The position numbers and the translations under genes are program-made. Below, piece after piece: positions 7,739-16,147 of a stretch of 64,000 bases of DNA. The notes under the pieces were generated by a model that was given only the letters and a program-made list of their open reading frames with translations, searched no databases and had not been told where the DNA came from. The first letter of the stretch is position 1. Each line of letters starts with the position of its first letter. Source of the DNA: Yinghuangia aomiensis (lineage in GTDB: Bacteria; Actinomycetota; Actinomycetes; Streptomycetales; Streptomycetaceae); assembly GCF_039542225.1 (NCBI RefSeq), contig NZ_BAABHS010000016.1:160362-224361 (forward strand), in the 5' to 3' direction.

Positions 7739-8260
7739 GCGGACCAGCCTCTCGGGAATTCCCGACAAGGAGTGTCCGCTATTCCGGGGATGTTTCCGGT
7801 GTTTTTGTGCACGCCGTCGGGCGGCGGTGGCGAACCGGGGAGCGTGAAGCGCCGCTTCCTGCAGGAGGAAGACCCGCTTCCACTCCGCATGCGACGGCGC
7901 CCCGCGAAACGCCGCGCATCCTCCCGCAGCCTGCTCATCCGTCGCAACGCAACCGGTATCCCGGGCCTCGACACGGTCGGCCCAGGCGACGACTGCCGAA
8001 GGCTCCGCCCCCGATGAACCCCCAGGCCAAAGCCCCCACGACCCCCGGAAGCCCCAGCACCGGTATTCGTTCCGATGGTCCTCAACCCCAAGCACCCCTC
8101 GATGACACGCCGGCCCTGTCGTGACGCACTCCGCTGCGCCGCGCCTGCATCGGCCGCCTTCGTCGGACGGGCGCCCGTCCGGACACGGGCAGACCGGGGC
8201 CCGCGGGATCGGATGATCCGGCAAGCCCCGGTCTGCGGTGGTCTGCCGGGTGCCGGTTCT
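7739..8260. other. Intergenic, no gene seen
   Basis: About 520 bases upstream of the SDR and downstream of the cation transporter. Frames through it lack the local codon bias and any recognisable motif. It likely holds the SDR promoter and the end of the transporter transcript. Confidence 0.5.
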
Positions 8261-9499
8261 TCAGTGGCTGTGTCCCGGTGTCGCGGCCTGGGGTTCGCTC
8301 GGTGTGCGGTGTCCGTGCTGCTCGTGTGGTGCGTCGTGGTGTTCGCCGGCGGTGTCGCTGCCGGTGTCGGCCGGGGCTGCGCCGTTCTTGCTGCTGCGTG
8401 TGGTGGCGGGGTTGGGGCGGTGGACGGCGCCGTGGGGGTCGCTGCAGTGGGTGTCGGTGGTGGTGCCGGGGGCGTCGGCGATTCGCCAGAGGCCGGGGGG
8501 TGTGTGGTCGATCTGGAGGGTGGTGTGTTCGACGCCGTAGTGGTCGCGCAGGAGGTGTTCGAGACGGCCGCGGACGGCGTGGCAGTCGTCGCCTTGGTCG
8601 ACGAGGACGTGGGCGGACAGGGCGGGGAAGCCGGAGGTGATGGTCCAGATGTGCAGGTCGTGGACTTCGGAGACGCCGGGTTGGGCGGCGAGTTCGCCGC
8701 CGATTTCGTCGGGGTCGAGGCCGGCGGGGGCGGCTTCGAGGAGGATCTTCCAGGATTCGCGGACGAGGCCGAGGCCGGCTTTGAGCATGAGTGCGGCGAC
8801 GACGAGGGAGGCGATGGCGTCGGCGCGGGCGAAGCCGGTGGTGAGGACGACGATGCCGGAGACGGCGGTGGCGATGAACGCCCACAGGTCGTTGAGGATG
8901 TGCTGGTAGGCGCCTTCGACGTTGAGGCTGGTGCGGTTGGCGCGGGAGATCAGCCAGGCGGCGATGACGTTGACGACGATGCCGGTGAGCGCGGTGACGA
9001 CGACGAGGCCGCCTTCGACGTCCGGCGGGGAGATCAGCCGGCGGACGGCCTCGTAGGTGAACCACACGACCAGGAGCAGCAGGGTGATGCCGTTGACCTG
9101 TGCGGAGAGGATTTCGGCGCGTTTGAGGCCGTAGGTCCAGCGGCCGCGGGCGGGGCGGGCGGCCAGGCGCATGGCGACGAGGGCGAGCACGATCGAGATC
9201 GCGTCGGTGAGCATGTGCCCGGCGTCGGTGATGAGGGCGAGGGACTGGGCGATGACGCCGATGACGACCTCGACGGCCATGTAGGCGCCGATGAGGACGA
9301 GTGCGGCGGTGAGGTAGCGGCGGTCGGCGTCGGCGCTGACGCCGTGGCTGTGGCCGTCGTGTCCGCCGGGGCCGTGCGCATGCCCGTGTCCGCGGCCGTG
9401 TCCGGAGCTTTTGCCGCGGCCGGGGGTACCGGGGCCGGGTGCGTCGTGCGGGCCGTGCGCGTGGTCGTGGATCGCCCCGGGGGCGTGCGCGGATGTCAT
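8261..9499 (-). CDS. Cation diffusion facilitator (zinc/cobalt efflux)
   Basis: Predicted 412-residue inner-membrane exporter exchanging Zn2+/Co2+-type metal for protons. The N-terminus is a His-rich cytoplasmic loop (repeated HGH, HAHG, GHDGHSHG). The membrane part has six helices with the signature metal site SLALITDAGHMLTDA and, in helix V, HILNDLWAF. A cytoplasmic CDF domain follows (VHDLHIWTITSG), then an unusual His-rich tail. ATG 9499 overlaps the stop of the ArsR gene by ATGA, so the two are translationally coupled and the regulator probably controls the exporter. Confidence 0.9.
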   Translation of the reverse strand: MTSAHAPGAIHDHAHGPHDAPGPGTPGRGKSSGHGRGHGHAHGPGGHDGHSHGVSADADRRYLTAALVLIGAYMAVEVVIGVIAQSLALITDAGHMLTDAISIVLALVAMRLAARPARGRWTYGLKRAEILSAQVNGITLLLLVVWFTYEAVRRLISPPDVEGGLVVVTALTGIVVNVIAAWLISRANRTSLNVEGAYQHILNDLWAFIATAVSGIVVLTTGFARADAIASLVVAALMLKAGLGLVRESWKILLEAAPAGLDPDEIGGELAAQPGVSEVHDLHIWTITSGFPALSAHVLVDQGDDCHAVRGRLEHLLRDHYGVEHTTLQIDHTPPGLWRIADAPGTTTDTHCSDPHGAVHRPNPATTRSSKNGAAPADTGSDTAGEHHDAPHEQHGHRTPSEPQAATPGHSH

Positions 9500-9954
9500 C
9501 GTGCGGTTCCTCCGGGGGCGGCGGCGGGTGCGGCCGGGTCGGGCCGGTGCGTGTCGGGGGTGTCGGGGTCGGTGTGGTCGGTGTGGTCGAGGTGGGCGAG
9601 GGTGACGTCCAGCAGCAGCCGTACGTGGGCGTCGGCGAGGCGGTAGTAGGCCATGCGGCCGGCGCGGCGGGCGGTGACGACGCGGTGGGCGCGCAGCAGG
9701 CGCAGTTGGTGGGAGACCGCGGACTCGCCTTGTCCGCAGGCGGCGGCGAGGTCGCACACGCACATTTCGCCTTCGAGGAGGGCGGCGAGGAGTTTGAGGC
9801 GTCCGGGGTCGCCGAGGAGGGCGAAGACCGCGGCGGTGTCGGCGACGCGGGTGCCGTCGGGGAGTGCGGCGCGCACCGTGCGGACGCGGTCGGCGTCGAC
9901 GATGCGGACGCCGCAGCCTGCGTCGGTGTCGTGGGGGGCGGCGTCGGCGGTCAT
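9496..9954 (-). CDS. ArsR/SmtB-family metal-sensing repressor
   Basis: Predicted 152-residue winged-helix repressor. The motif MCVCDLA (Cys65, Cys67) is the metal-binding ELCVCDL of CadC/ArsR-type sensors, followed by the recognition helix ESAVSHQLRLLR. A further Cys14 near the N-terminus may complete the site, as in CmtR/CadC. The C-terminus is a repetitive Asp/His/Thr tail (HTDHTDPDTPDTH). ATG 9954 is chosen; the frame extends upstream but with non-coding character. It is the first gene of a two-gene operon with the CDF exporter; metal binding would release repression. Confidence 0.85.
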   Translation of the reverse strand: MTADAAPHDTDAGCGVRIVDADRVRTVRAALPDGTRVADTAAVFALLGDPGRLKLLAALLEGEMCVCDLAAACGQGESAVSHQLRLLRAHRVVTARRAGRMAYYRLADAHVRLLLDVTLAHLDHTDHTDPDTPDTHRPDPAAPAAAPGGTAR

Positions 9955-10007
9955 CTGCCGCTCCGCGTGGTCGGCAAGGCGCGCAGTGCGGCCGCCGCCC
10001 TGACATC

Positions 10008-10021
10008 TGAACAGGTCTTCA
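10008..10021 (-). promoter_or_regulatory. Candidate ArsR/SmtB operator
   Basis: TGAACAGGTCTTCA has TGAA/TTCA ends and closely resembles the TGAACA-N-TGTTCA half-site dyads bound by SmtB/ArsR proteins. It lies about 55 bases before the ArsR start codon, where an autorepressor would act. Confidence 0.5.
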
Positions 10022-10202
10022 TACGACGAGGGTACGGGGAGGGGGTATCCCCTCGCAACGGTCCACCCCGCCGCACCCACCCGCTTCCCCCGAACGGCCG
10101 CACCCCCGGCACCGCCTCGCCGCGCCGCCGCCAGGAACGTTTTGCCATGTCGTGGACCGGACTTGGCCCCCGCCGAGTTCCCCCCAACGGTTCCGTCGCG
10201 GG

Positions 10203-11093
10203 ATGCTCCCGCGCGTGATCTACCGCATGCGCACCTACCAGGCCGTCCCCGACCACCTGGAGGCCTTCCACGCATTCTTCCGCGACCACCTCCTCCCAGT
10301 CCGACTGCGCCACGGCGCCCGCCTGGTCGGCCGCTGGCAAACCGACGACGCCCGCGTCGTCGCCGTCTGGGAGTACGACGACCGGGCCGCCCACGACCGC
10401 ATCGACGCCGCCGTCCGCGCCGACCCCGACACCCGGGCCGCCCTGCAACTGCGCCGCACCCTCCCGGAACTGTTCACCAGCGTGGAGGAAGTCTTCATGA
10501 CCGACACCACCGCGCACCGGTTACTCCCCCACCCGCGAACCCCGGCCGCCCACGGCACCCGCACCGAACCCGGCACCCACCCGAGCCCCGGCGTCCTCCC
10601 GATCCGCGGACTGCGGATACGCACCAGCTTCTGGCGCGTCGCCGGGATCATGCTGCTGCTCACCTCCGCGCCCCTCCTCAACGCCGTGCAGCCGGGATCG
10701 GACCTGCACGCGTGGGCACGGTGGCCGCTGATCGCGGCCGAAGCAGCCTTCTTCGCCTTTCTCGCCGTGTGGACCGCCACGCACCACGTCACCGCGAACG
10801 CCGCCGGCATCCGGATACGCAAATTCCGCACCGTCCTGGACATCCCCTACGCCGACCTCGCCGCCGCCTACGCCCCGACCGTCACCACCAAAGGCCGCCC
10901 CGCCAACCTCGTTCTCGGCTTCCGCCACCGCGACGGCCGCAGCGCCTGGCTCAACGTCATGCTCGTCCCCCGCGCCCGCCTGTGGGCACTGATCGACATG
11001 ATCGCCACCACCGCCCCCGACGGCGCGGTCCTCGACGACGACCGGATGCGCCGCGTCCTGCACCTGGCCGGGGAACCCGCACCCCAGGCCTGA
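10203..11093 (+). CDS. NIPSNAP-domain protein fused to a membrane-anchored PH-like region
   Basis: Predicted 296 residues. Residues 5-98 match the NIPSNAP ferredoxin-like fold (YRMRTYQAVPDHLEAFHAFF ... VVAVWEYDDRAAHDR). From residue 99 on is a Pro-rich linker, two membrane segments (about 146-165 and 175-200) and a bacterial-PH-like domain (VTANAAGIRIRKFRTVLDIP). An internal ATG at 10497 has a strong GGAGGA site seven bases upstream and opens exactly at the domain boundary, so a separate 198-residue membrane protein may also be made. Function unknown. Divergent from the ArsR-CDF operon. Confidence 0.65.
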   Translation: MLPRVIYRMRTYQAVPDHLEAFHAFFRDHLLPVRLRHGARLVGRWQTDDARVVAVWEYDDRAAHDRIDAAVRADPDTRAALQLRRTLPELFTSVEEVFMTDTTAHRLLPHPRTPAAHGTRTEPGTHPSPGVLPIRGLRIRTSFWRVAGIMLLLTSAPLLNAVQPGSDLHAWARWPLIAAEAAFFAFLAVWTATHHVTANAAGIRIRKFRTVLDIPYADLAAAYAPTVTTKGRPANLVLGFRHRDGRSAWLNVMLVPRARLWALIDMIATTAPDGAVLDDDRMRRVLHLAGEPAPQA

Positions 11094-11227
11094 CCCCAGA
11101 CGCCCCGACCCGGTCCCGACCCGGTCTTCCCGCTGCGCCCCGTGCGGGTGACCTCGTGTTTCCCCGTGCGGCCTACCGCGCGTGTCGCCGAGGGGTGCGG
11201 GCCGGGGCCCTCTGGCACCGTTCAGGA

Positions 11228-12328
11228 ATGAGCCGTGTCGCCTCGCGCCTGCACCTGGACCGCTGGACGGCCGTGGTGCCGCCGCTCGCCCTGGTCCTGC
11301 TCGCGTTCACGTGGGGCCGCGACCTGCCCGGCTATCTCGTCGCGATCGTCGCCTTCTTCCTGACCGCGGCCGTCCTCGCCGCCGTGCACCACGCCGAAGT
11401 CGTCGCGCACCGCGTCGGCGAACCCTACGGCTCGCTCGTCCTCGCGGTCGCCGTCACCGTCATCGAAGTCGCCCTGATCGTCACCCTCATGACGGACAAC
11501 GCGGAGAAGAACGCCACCCTCGCCCGCGACACCGTCTTCGCCGCCGTCATGATCACCACCAACGGCATCGTCGGGATCTGCCTCCTCCTCGGCGCCATCC
11601 GCCGCCGCCTGGCCGTGTTCAACGCCGAAGGCACCGGCGCGGCGTTCGGCACCGTCGCCACCCTCGCCGGACTCAGCCTCGTCCTGCCGACGTTCACCAC
11701 CAGCGAGCCCGGACCCCAGTTCTCCGCCACCCAGCTCGTGTTCGCCGCCATCGCCTCGGTCGTCCTGTACGGCCTGTTCGTCACCACCCAGACCGTCCGG
11801 CACCGCGACTACTTCCTCCCCGTCACCCTCGGCGGCGACATCGTCGACGACGACCACGCCGAACGCCCCGCCGCACGCACCGCCCGGACCAGCCTCGCCC
11901 TCCTCGGCCTCGCCCTCGTCTCGGTGGTAGGCCTGGCCAAAGGCGTGTCGCCGACCATCGAACGCGGCGTCGCCGACGCCGGACTGCCCGCCTCGGTCGT
12001 CGGCGTCGTCATCGCCCTGCTCGTCCTCCTCCCGGAAACCATCGCCGCCGTCCGCGCCGCCCTGCGCGACCGCGTCCAAACCAGCCTCAACCTCGCCCTC
12101 GGCTCCGCCATGGCCAGCATCGGCCTGACCATCCCCGCCGTCGCCCTCGCCTCCGTCTGGCTGTCCGGCCCCCTCGTCCTCGGACTCGGCGCCAGCCACA
12201 TGACACTCCTCGCCATGACCGTCGCCGTCGGCATCCTCACGATCGTCCCCGGCCGCGCCACCGTCCTGCACGGAGGCGTCCACATCGCACTGTTCGCCGC
12301 CTACGTCGTCCTCGCCCTCAGCCCCTGA
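11228..12328 (+). CDS. Ca2+/H+ antiporter (CaCA superfamily, ChaA-like)
   Basis: Predicted 366-residue integral membrane protein with about 11 hydrophobic segments. The two inverted repeats of cation/Ca2+ exchangers are visible: EVALIVTLMTDN followed by MITTNGIVG in the first half, and LLPETIAAVRAA with SLNLALGSAMASIGLTIP in the second; the conserved Glu of each repeat coordinates the cation. A hydrophilic loop (about 210-220, Asp/His-rich) links the halves. The ATG at 11228 follows a weak AGG site. It would export Ca2+ (or Na+/K+) using the proton gradient. No regulatory partner is adjacent. Confidence 0.85.
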   Translation: MSRVASRLHLDRWTAVVPPLALVLLAFTWGRDLPGYLVAIVAFFLTAAVLAAVHHAEVVAHRVGEPYGSLVLAVAVTVIEVALIVTLMTDNAEKNATLARDTVFAAVMITTNGIVGICLLLGAIRRRLAVFNAEGTGAAFGTVATLAGLSLVLPTFTTSEPGPQFSATQLVFAAIASVVLYGLFVTTQTVRHRDYFLPVTLGGDIVDDDHAERPAARTARTSLALLGLALVSVVGLAKGVSPTIERGVADAGLPASVVGVVIALLVLLPETIAAVRAALRDRVQTSLNLALGSAMASIGLTIPAVALASVWLSGPLVLGLGASHMTLLAMTVAVGILTIVPGRATVLHGGVHIALFAAYVVLALSP

Positions 12329-12375
12329 ACGCATGCCCCACCCCGCGCCGCACCCCCTCTCACCCACAAGGGCGA

Positions 12376-12381
12376 TAGGGT
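12376..12381 (+). promoter_or_regulatory. Candidate -10 box for ltrA
   Basis: TAGGGT, the same hexamer found before several genes in this window, lies 69 bases before the ATG at 12451. Confidence 0.3.
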
Positions 12382-12450
12382 CCCCGTCGCACCGACCGCG
12401 GCTCGGACACGCGTTCGGAACCACCGGGACACCTTGGGGGAAACACACGC

Positions 12451-13677
12451 ATGGCCACGCCGCCGGACCACCTCGCCACCACCGCACCCCCGCCGCCCGG
12501 CGAACCCGCCGAAGAACCCGCCGCCAAACCGGCCGCGGAGCGCCGCGCCACCTGGTTCGAACTGTTCTGCGACCTCGTATTCGTCGCCGCCGTCGGCCAA
12601 GTCACCCACCGCGTCGGCGAACACCCCACCGCCGCATCCGCAGCCGGCGCCGCCGCCCTGTTCGTCCCCGTGTGGTGGCTGTGGGTCCTCAACGCCGTCC
12701 GCGCCAACCGCTTCGACCCCGACGACACCACCCACCGCCTCATCACCATGGCCGGCATGGCCGCCGTATCCGGCGTCGCAATCTTCGTCGGCAGCGTCGG
12801 CCACAGCACCGGAGCCGACATCGGCTTCGTCGCCTCCTACCTCGCCGCCCGCGCCGCCATCGCCCTCGCCTACGCGGTCGCCGCCCGCAGCGACGCCCTC
12901 TTCCGGCCCATCCTCCGCTCCTTCACCGCAGGATCCGCCGCCACCGCCGTCCTGTGGACCGGCGCCTTCGCCTTCCCCTCCGGACCCGCCCGCCACACCC
13001 TGTGGGCCGCCGCCATGGCCGGCGAACTCGCCCTCCCCCTCCTCGCCCGCCGCCGCGTCGCCGCCGCCCCCGTCGACATCGACCACCTACGCGAACGCTT
13101 CGGCCTGTTCACCATCATCGTCATCGGCGAAGCCGTCCTCGGCTTCACCTCCGGCCTCGTCGGCGGCACCCGCGCCGAAGCCTCCACCGCCACCACCGGC
13201 GCCGCCGCCTTCGCCCTGTGCGCAGGACTGTGGTGGACCTACTTCAACGCCGGACTCGAACGCCCCGGCGCCCACGACGGCATCGCCACCCAATGGCGCC
13301 TGCGCGACACCTACGTCTTCGGCCACCTGCCCGCCCAACTCGGCGTCGCCGTAGCCGCCTCCGCCCTCGGCACCGCCGTCGCCCAACCCACCGGACACCT
13401 CGACAACGCCGCAGCCGCCTGCCTCCTCGGCGGCGTCGCCCTCTACCTCACCGCCACCGCACTCATCCGCGCCGCCTTCACCGGACCCCGCGAAACCGCC
13501 GTCCTCGTCCGCCTCACCGGCGCCGCCGCCACCCTCGCGCTCCTCGGCCTCGCCCCGCACGTCCCCGTCCCCGCACTGCTCGCCGCCGCCGCCACCGTCG
13601 TCGCCGCGACCGCAACCGCCGAAACACCCGCCCACCGGCGCCGCGCCCGCACCCGGCGACAAGACCACACGGCCTGA
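12451..13677 (+). CDS. ltrA: Low temperature requirement protein A (LtrA) family membrane protein
   Basis: Predicted 408 residues. The hallmark motif WFELFCDLVFVAAVGQVTH is at about 35-53, and the second family signature FGLFTIIVIGEAVLGF is at about 217-232. There are roughly 11-12 transmembrane helices, with an Ala/Pro-rich cytoplasmic N-terminus and a basic C-terminal tail. The family was named for a Listeria cold-growth phenotype; its biochemical activity is unknown. The start ATG 12451 is well placed behind a GGGGGAA site. Stand-alone, rightward, with strongly C-ending codons. Confidence 0.85.
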   Translation: MATPPDHLATTAPPPPGEPAEEPAAKPAAERRATWFELFCDLVFVAAVGQVTHRVGEHPTAASAAGAAALFVPVWWLWVLNAVRANRFDPDDTTHRLITMAGMAAVSGVAIFVGSVGHSTGADIGFVASYLAARAAIALAYAVAARSDALFRPILRSFTAGSAATAVLWTGAFAFPSGPARHTLWAAAMAGELALPLLARRRVAAAPVDIDHLRERFGLFTIIVIGEAVLGFTSGLVGGTRAEASTATTGAAAFALCAGLWWTYFNAGLERPGAHDGIATQWRLRDTYVFGHLPAQLGVAVAASALGTAVAQPTGHLDNAAAACLLGGVALYLTATALIRAAFTGPRETAVLVRLTGAAATLALLGLAPHVPVPALLAAAATVVAATATAETPAHRRRARTRRQDHTA

Positions 13678-13758
13678 CCCCGAACCAGGGAAACCGCACC
13701 CCGCTGCGCCTCTCCCGCCGCGCCGATGCGCCGCGCACCAGGAGAGCCGCGCCGAACG

Positions 13759-14646
13759 TCAGGCGCGGGCCGCCAAACCGGCACCCGCGCCGCGCGGGTC
13801 CCGGTCCAAACGCTCCCACCAGCGGTCCGCCGCCTCGTGGCACGAACGCCACGTCCGCACGAACAACGCCGTCGCCTCCCGGCCCGGCCACCCCTCCGGC
13901 AGCAGCACACCCGGCAACCGCGGATCACGCTCGAACGTCAACCGCCACGCATGCACCAGACGCGTCCGCAGCACGAACGCCTCCTCGTCCGACCACCCCC
14001 CGGCCGGCGGCACCACCGCACCACCGAACCGCGCCAGGAAATCCACATGCAGCGGCGCCACCGCGGACAGATCCCACGCCTGCGCCGCCAACGCCGCATC
14101 CGCGCCCCCACCACCCGCCCGGCACGTCAGCCACGTCGCATGACCGGCCAACCCCAGCTCGGCAACCAACTCCCGCAACGCCCCCACACCACCCGGGTCC
14201 GCCGCGATCCACACCCCCTGGCCCAGCGCACCGAAGCCCTGGAACGCCAGCTGCTCCTCCACGGCCGTCCGCTCGGCACGCGCCGCCGCCGGGATCCGCA
14301 ACAGCAACTGCTGCCACGTCCCCTCCCACGGCAGCTCCTCCTCCATCGCCCGCCGCAACCGAGCCGTCCAGCTGTGCAGCAACCGCACCAACCGCGGCCG
14401 CATCACCAACACCGTGAACCGGCCCGCCGGCACCGTCTCCAACCAGCCCTCGTGCGTCAACCGCGTGATCGCGCGCCGCGCCGCCGTCTCCTCCACCCCG
14501 CACGCCTTCAAGGCGTCCACCACCGCCGCCGACCACACCCGGTCACGACCCGCGAAACCGACGTACTCACCGAGCACGGTCAACAACAGAGTGCGGGCAC
14601 TGGGGCTGCCGTCGCTGCGGCGACGCGTACGCGGTGCGGTGGTCAT
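13759..14646 (-). CDS. PaaX-family transcriptional regulator
   Basis: Predicted 295 residues. The N-terminal winged helix (about 15-85: ARTLLLTVLGEYV ... ETAARRAITRLTHEGWL) and the C-terminal domain (ATWLTCRAG ... FVLRTRLVHAWRLTFERDPR LPGVLLPEGWPG) follow the order of PaaX, the phenylacetyl-CoA-responsive repressor. ATG 14646 has a GGAG site; an upstream in-frame start is unlikely. It diverges from the flavin monooxygenase gene, with a dyad in between, so it very likely represses module A. No phenylacetate genes are present, so the ligand is probably another acyl-CoA or pathway intermediate. Confidence 0.8.
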   Translation of the reverse strand: MTTAPRTRRRSDGSPSARTLLLTVLGEYVGFAGRDRVWSAAVVDALKACGVEETAARRAITRLTHEGWLETVPAGRFTVLVMRPRLVRLLHSWTARLRRAMEEELPWEGTWQQLLLRIPAAARAERTAVEEQLAFQGFGALGQGVWIAADPGGVGALRELVAELGLAGHATWLTCRAGGGGADAALAAQAWDLSAVAPLHVDFLARFGGAVVPPAGGWSDEEAFVLRTRLVHAWRLTFERDPRLPGVLLPEGWPGREATALFVRTWRSCHEAADRWWERLDRDPRGAGAGLAARA

Positions 14647-14756
14647 GGCGCTCCTGGCCGGGACGGGGGCATCGGGGCCCGACGATGATCCCCGATCCAC
14701 GCCGCGATGTCAGCAACCTCCCGGATGCCCCTTGATTCCCCACGCCCCCAGCGATA

Positions 14757-14789
14757 GGACATAAGACAGATCAATCAAAGATTACGTCC
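14757..14789. promoter_or_regulatory. Inverted repeat in the PaaX/monooxygenase intergenic region
   Basis: GGACATAA (14757-14764) faces TTACGTCC (14782-14789), 7 of 8 positions symmetric, around a 17-base A+T-rich core. It is the only dyad of note in the 215-base divergent promoter region and is a likely operator for the PaaX-type regulator. Confidence 0.5.
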
Positions 14790-14861
14790 AATGACCAGCG
14801 CGCGGCACACCCCCACCGGCCCCGCCGCCCCGTCCCGGACACCGAGCGAGAGGCCCGCCCC

Positions 14862-16046
14862 GTGCCCAACCCCACCACGCCGCAACGCCCCACCCGCTTC
14901 GGCGCGTTCATCGCCCCGTACCACGGCATCAACGGCAACCCCACCCTGCAGATACGCCGCGACCTCGACCTCGTCGCCCACCTCGACGACCTCGGCTACG
15001 AAGAAGCCTGGATCGGCGAACACCACAGCGCCGGCTACGAAACCATCGCCTCCCCCGAACTCTTCATCGCCGCCGCCGCCGAAAAAACCCGCCGCATCCG
15101 CTTCGGCACCGGCGTCAACTCCCTCCCCTACCACCACCCCCTCGTCCTCGCCGACCGCATCGTCCAACTCGACCACCAGTCCCGCGGCCGCATCATGCTC
15201 GGCGCAGGCCCCGGCCAACTCGCCTCCGACGCCTTCATGATGGGCATCGACCCCATGAAGCAACGCAGCATGATGGCCGAAGCCCTCGCCGCCATCGCCG
15301 CACTCCTCCGCGGCGAAACCGTCACCGCCAAAACCGACTGGTTCACCCTCGACGAAGCCCGCCTCCACCTCGCCCCCTACCAGCCCCACGGCATCGAAAT
15401 CGCCTGCGCCTCCACCGTCTCCCCCTCCGGAAGCGTCCAAGCCGGCACCCACGGACTCTCCCTCCTCTCCCTCGCCGCCTCCGACCCCAACGGATTCGAA
15501 GCCCTCGCCGGCAACTGGGACATCTACGCCAAAACCAGCGCCGACCACGGCCACACCCCCAGCCGCGACAACTGGCGCCTCGTCGTCCCCATGCACCTGG
15601 CCGACACCGAGGAAGAAGCCCGCCGCCAAGCCGAATACGGCGTCCTCCACCTCGTCCGCTACATCGAAGGCCTCTCCGGCATGACCATGCCCTGGGGCAG
15701 CACCGCCACCGAAGCCATCCGCCAATGGACCACCGACGGCTTCCCCACCTTCGGCGTCGCCATGATCGGCACCCCCGACGACGCCATCGCCCGCATCGAA
15801 GCCATGGCCGAGAAATCCGGCGGCTTCGGCACCCTGCTGCTCCTCGACCTCCCCATCGCCGAACCCGCCGCCAAGCGCCGCAGCTACGAACTCTTCGCCG
15901 AATACGTCGTCCCGCACTTCACCGGCGCCAACCGCCCCCGCGAAGCCTCCATGGCCTGGGCCAACGCCAACAGCGGAAAATTCATCGGCGCACTCCGCCA
16001 AGCCGTCGAAGCCGCCTTCGCCCAGCACCACGGCACCGACGACTGA
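14862..16046 (+). CDS. Luciferase-like (LLM) flavin-dependent monooxygenase, module A
   Basis: Predicted 394-residue TIM-barrel enzyme using reduced flavin and O2. Family landmarks: AYFxP-like FGAFIAPYH at the start, AWIGEHHSAGYE (about 50-61), RFGTGVNSLPYHHPL, GRIMLGAGPGQLASDA, and MIGTPDDAIARI near the C-terminus. This subgroup includes limonene- and type II Baeyer-Villiger-like monooxygenases. It is a paralogue of the enzyme at 53534-54766, roughly half identical by eye over the first 250 residues. It forms an apparent operon with the alcohol dehydrogenase 101 bases downstream. GTG/ATG choice: ATG-type start at 14862. It needs a separate flavin reductase, none of which is adjacent. Confidence 0.85.
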   Translation: MPNPTTPQRPTRFGAFIAPYHGINGNPTLQIRRDLDLVAHLDDLGYEEAWIGEHHSAGYETIASPELFIAAAAEKTRRIRFGTGVNSLPYHHPLVLADRIVQLDHQSRGRIMLGAGPGQLASDAFMMGIDPMKQRSMMAEALAAIAALLRGETVTAKTDWFTLDEARLHLAPYQPHGIEIACASTVSPSGSVQAGTHGLSLLSLAASDPNGFEALAGNWDIYAKTSADHGHTPSRDNWRLVVPMHLADTEEEARRQAEYGVLHLVRYIEGLSGMTMPWGSTATEAIRQWTTDGFPTFGVAMIGTPDDAIARIEAMAEKSGGFGTLLLLDLPIAEPAAKRRSYELFAEYVVPHFTGANRPREASMAWANANSGKFIGALRQAVEAAFAQHHGTDD

Positions 16047-16147
16047 CCCCACACCGGCACCAGCCCCCGGGTGCGGCACCGCACGCCCCCGCCGCACCCG
16101 GACCCCCGGCCCCGACCGAAACCCCGCACGACCCCCGAGGAGAACCC

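Noticed and set aside
7739..8224. N-terminal extension of the SDR to 493 residues
   Set aside because: The added residues lack codon bias and domain similarity; ATG 7738 gives a normal SDR start.
11222..12487. A 421-codon Gly/Asp/Glu-rich leftward frame
   Set aside because: Antisense to the Ca2+/H+ antiporter; composition is a mirror of the C-ending codons on the other strand.
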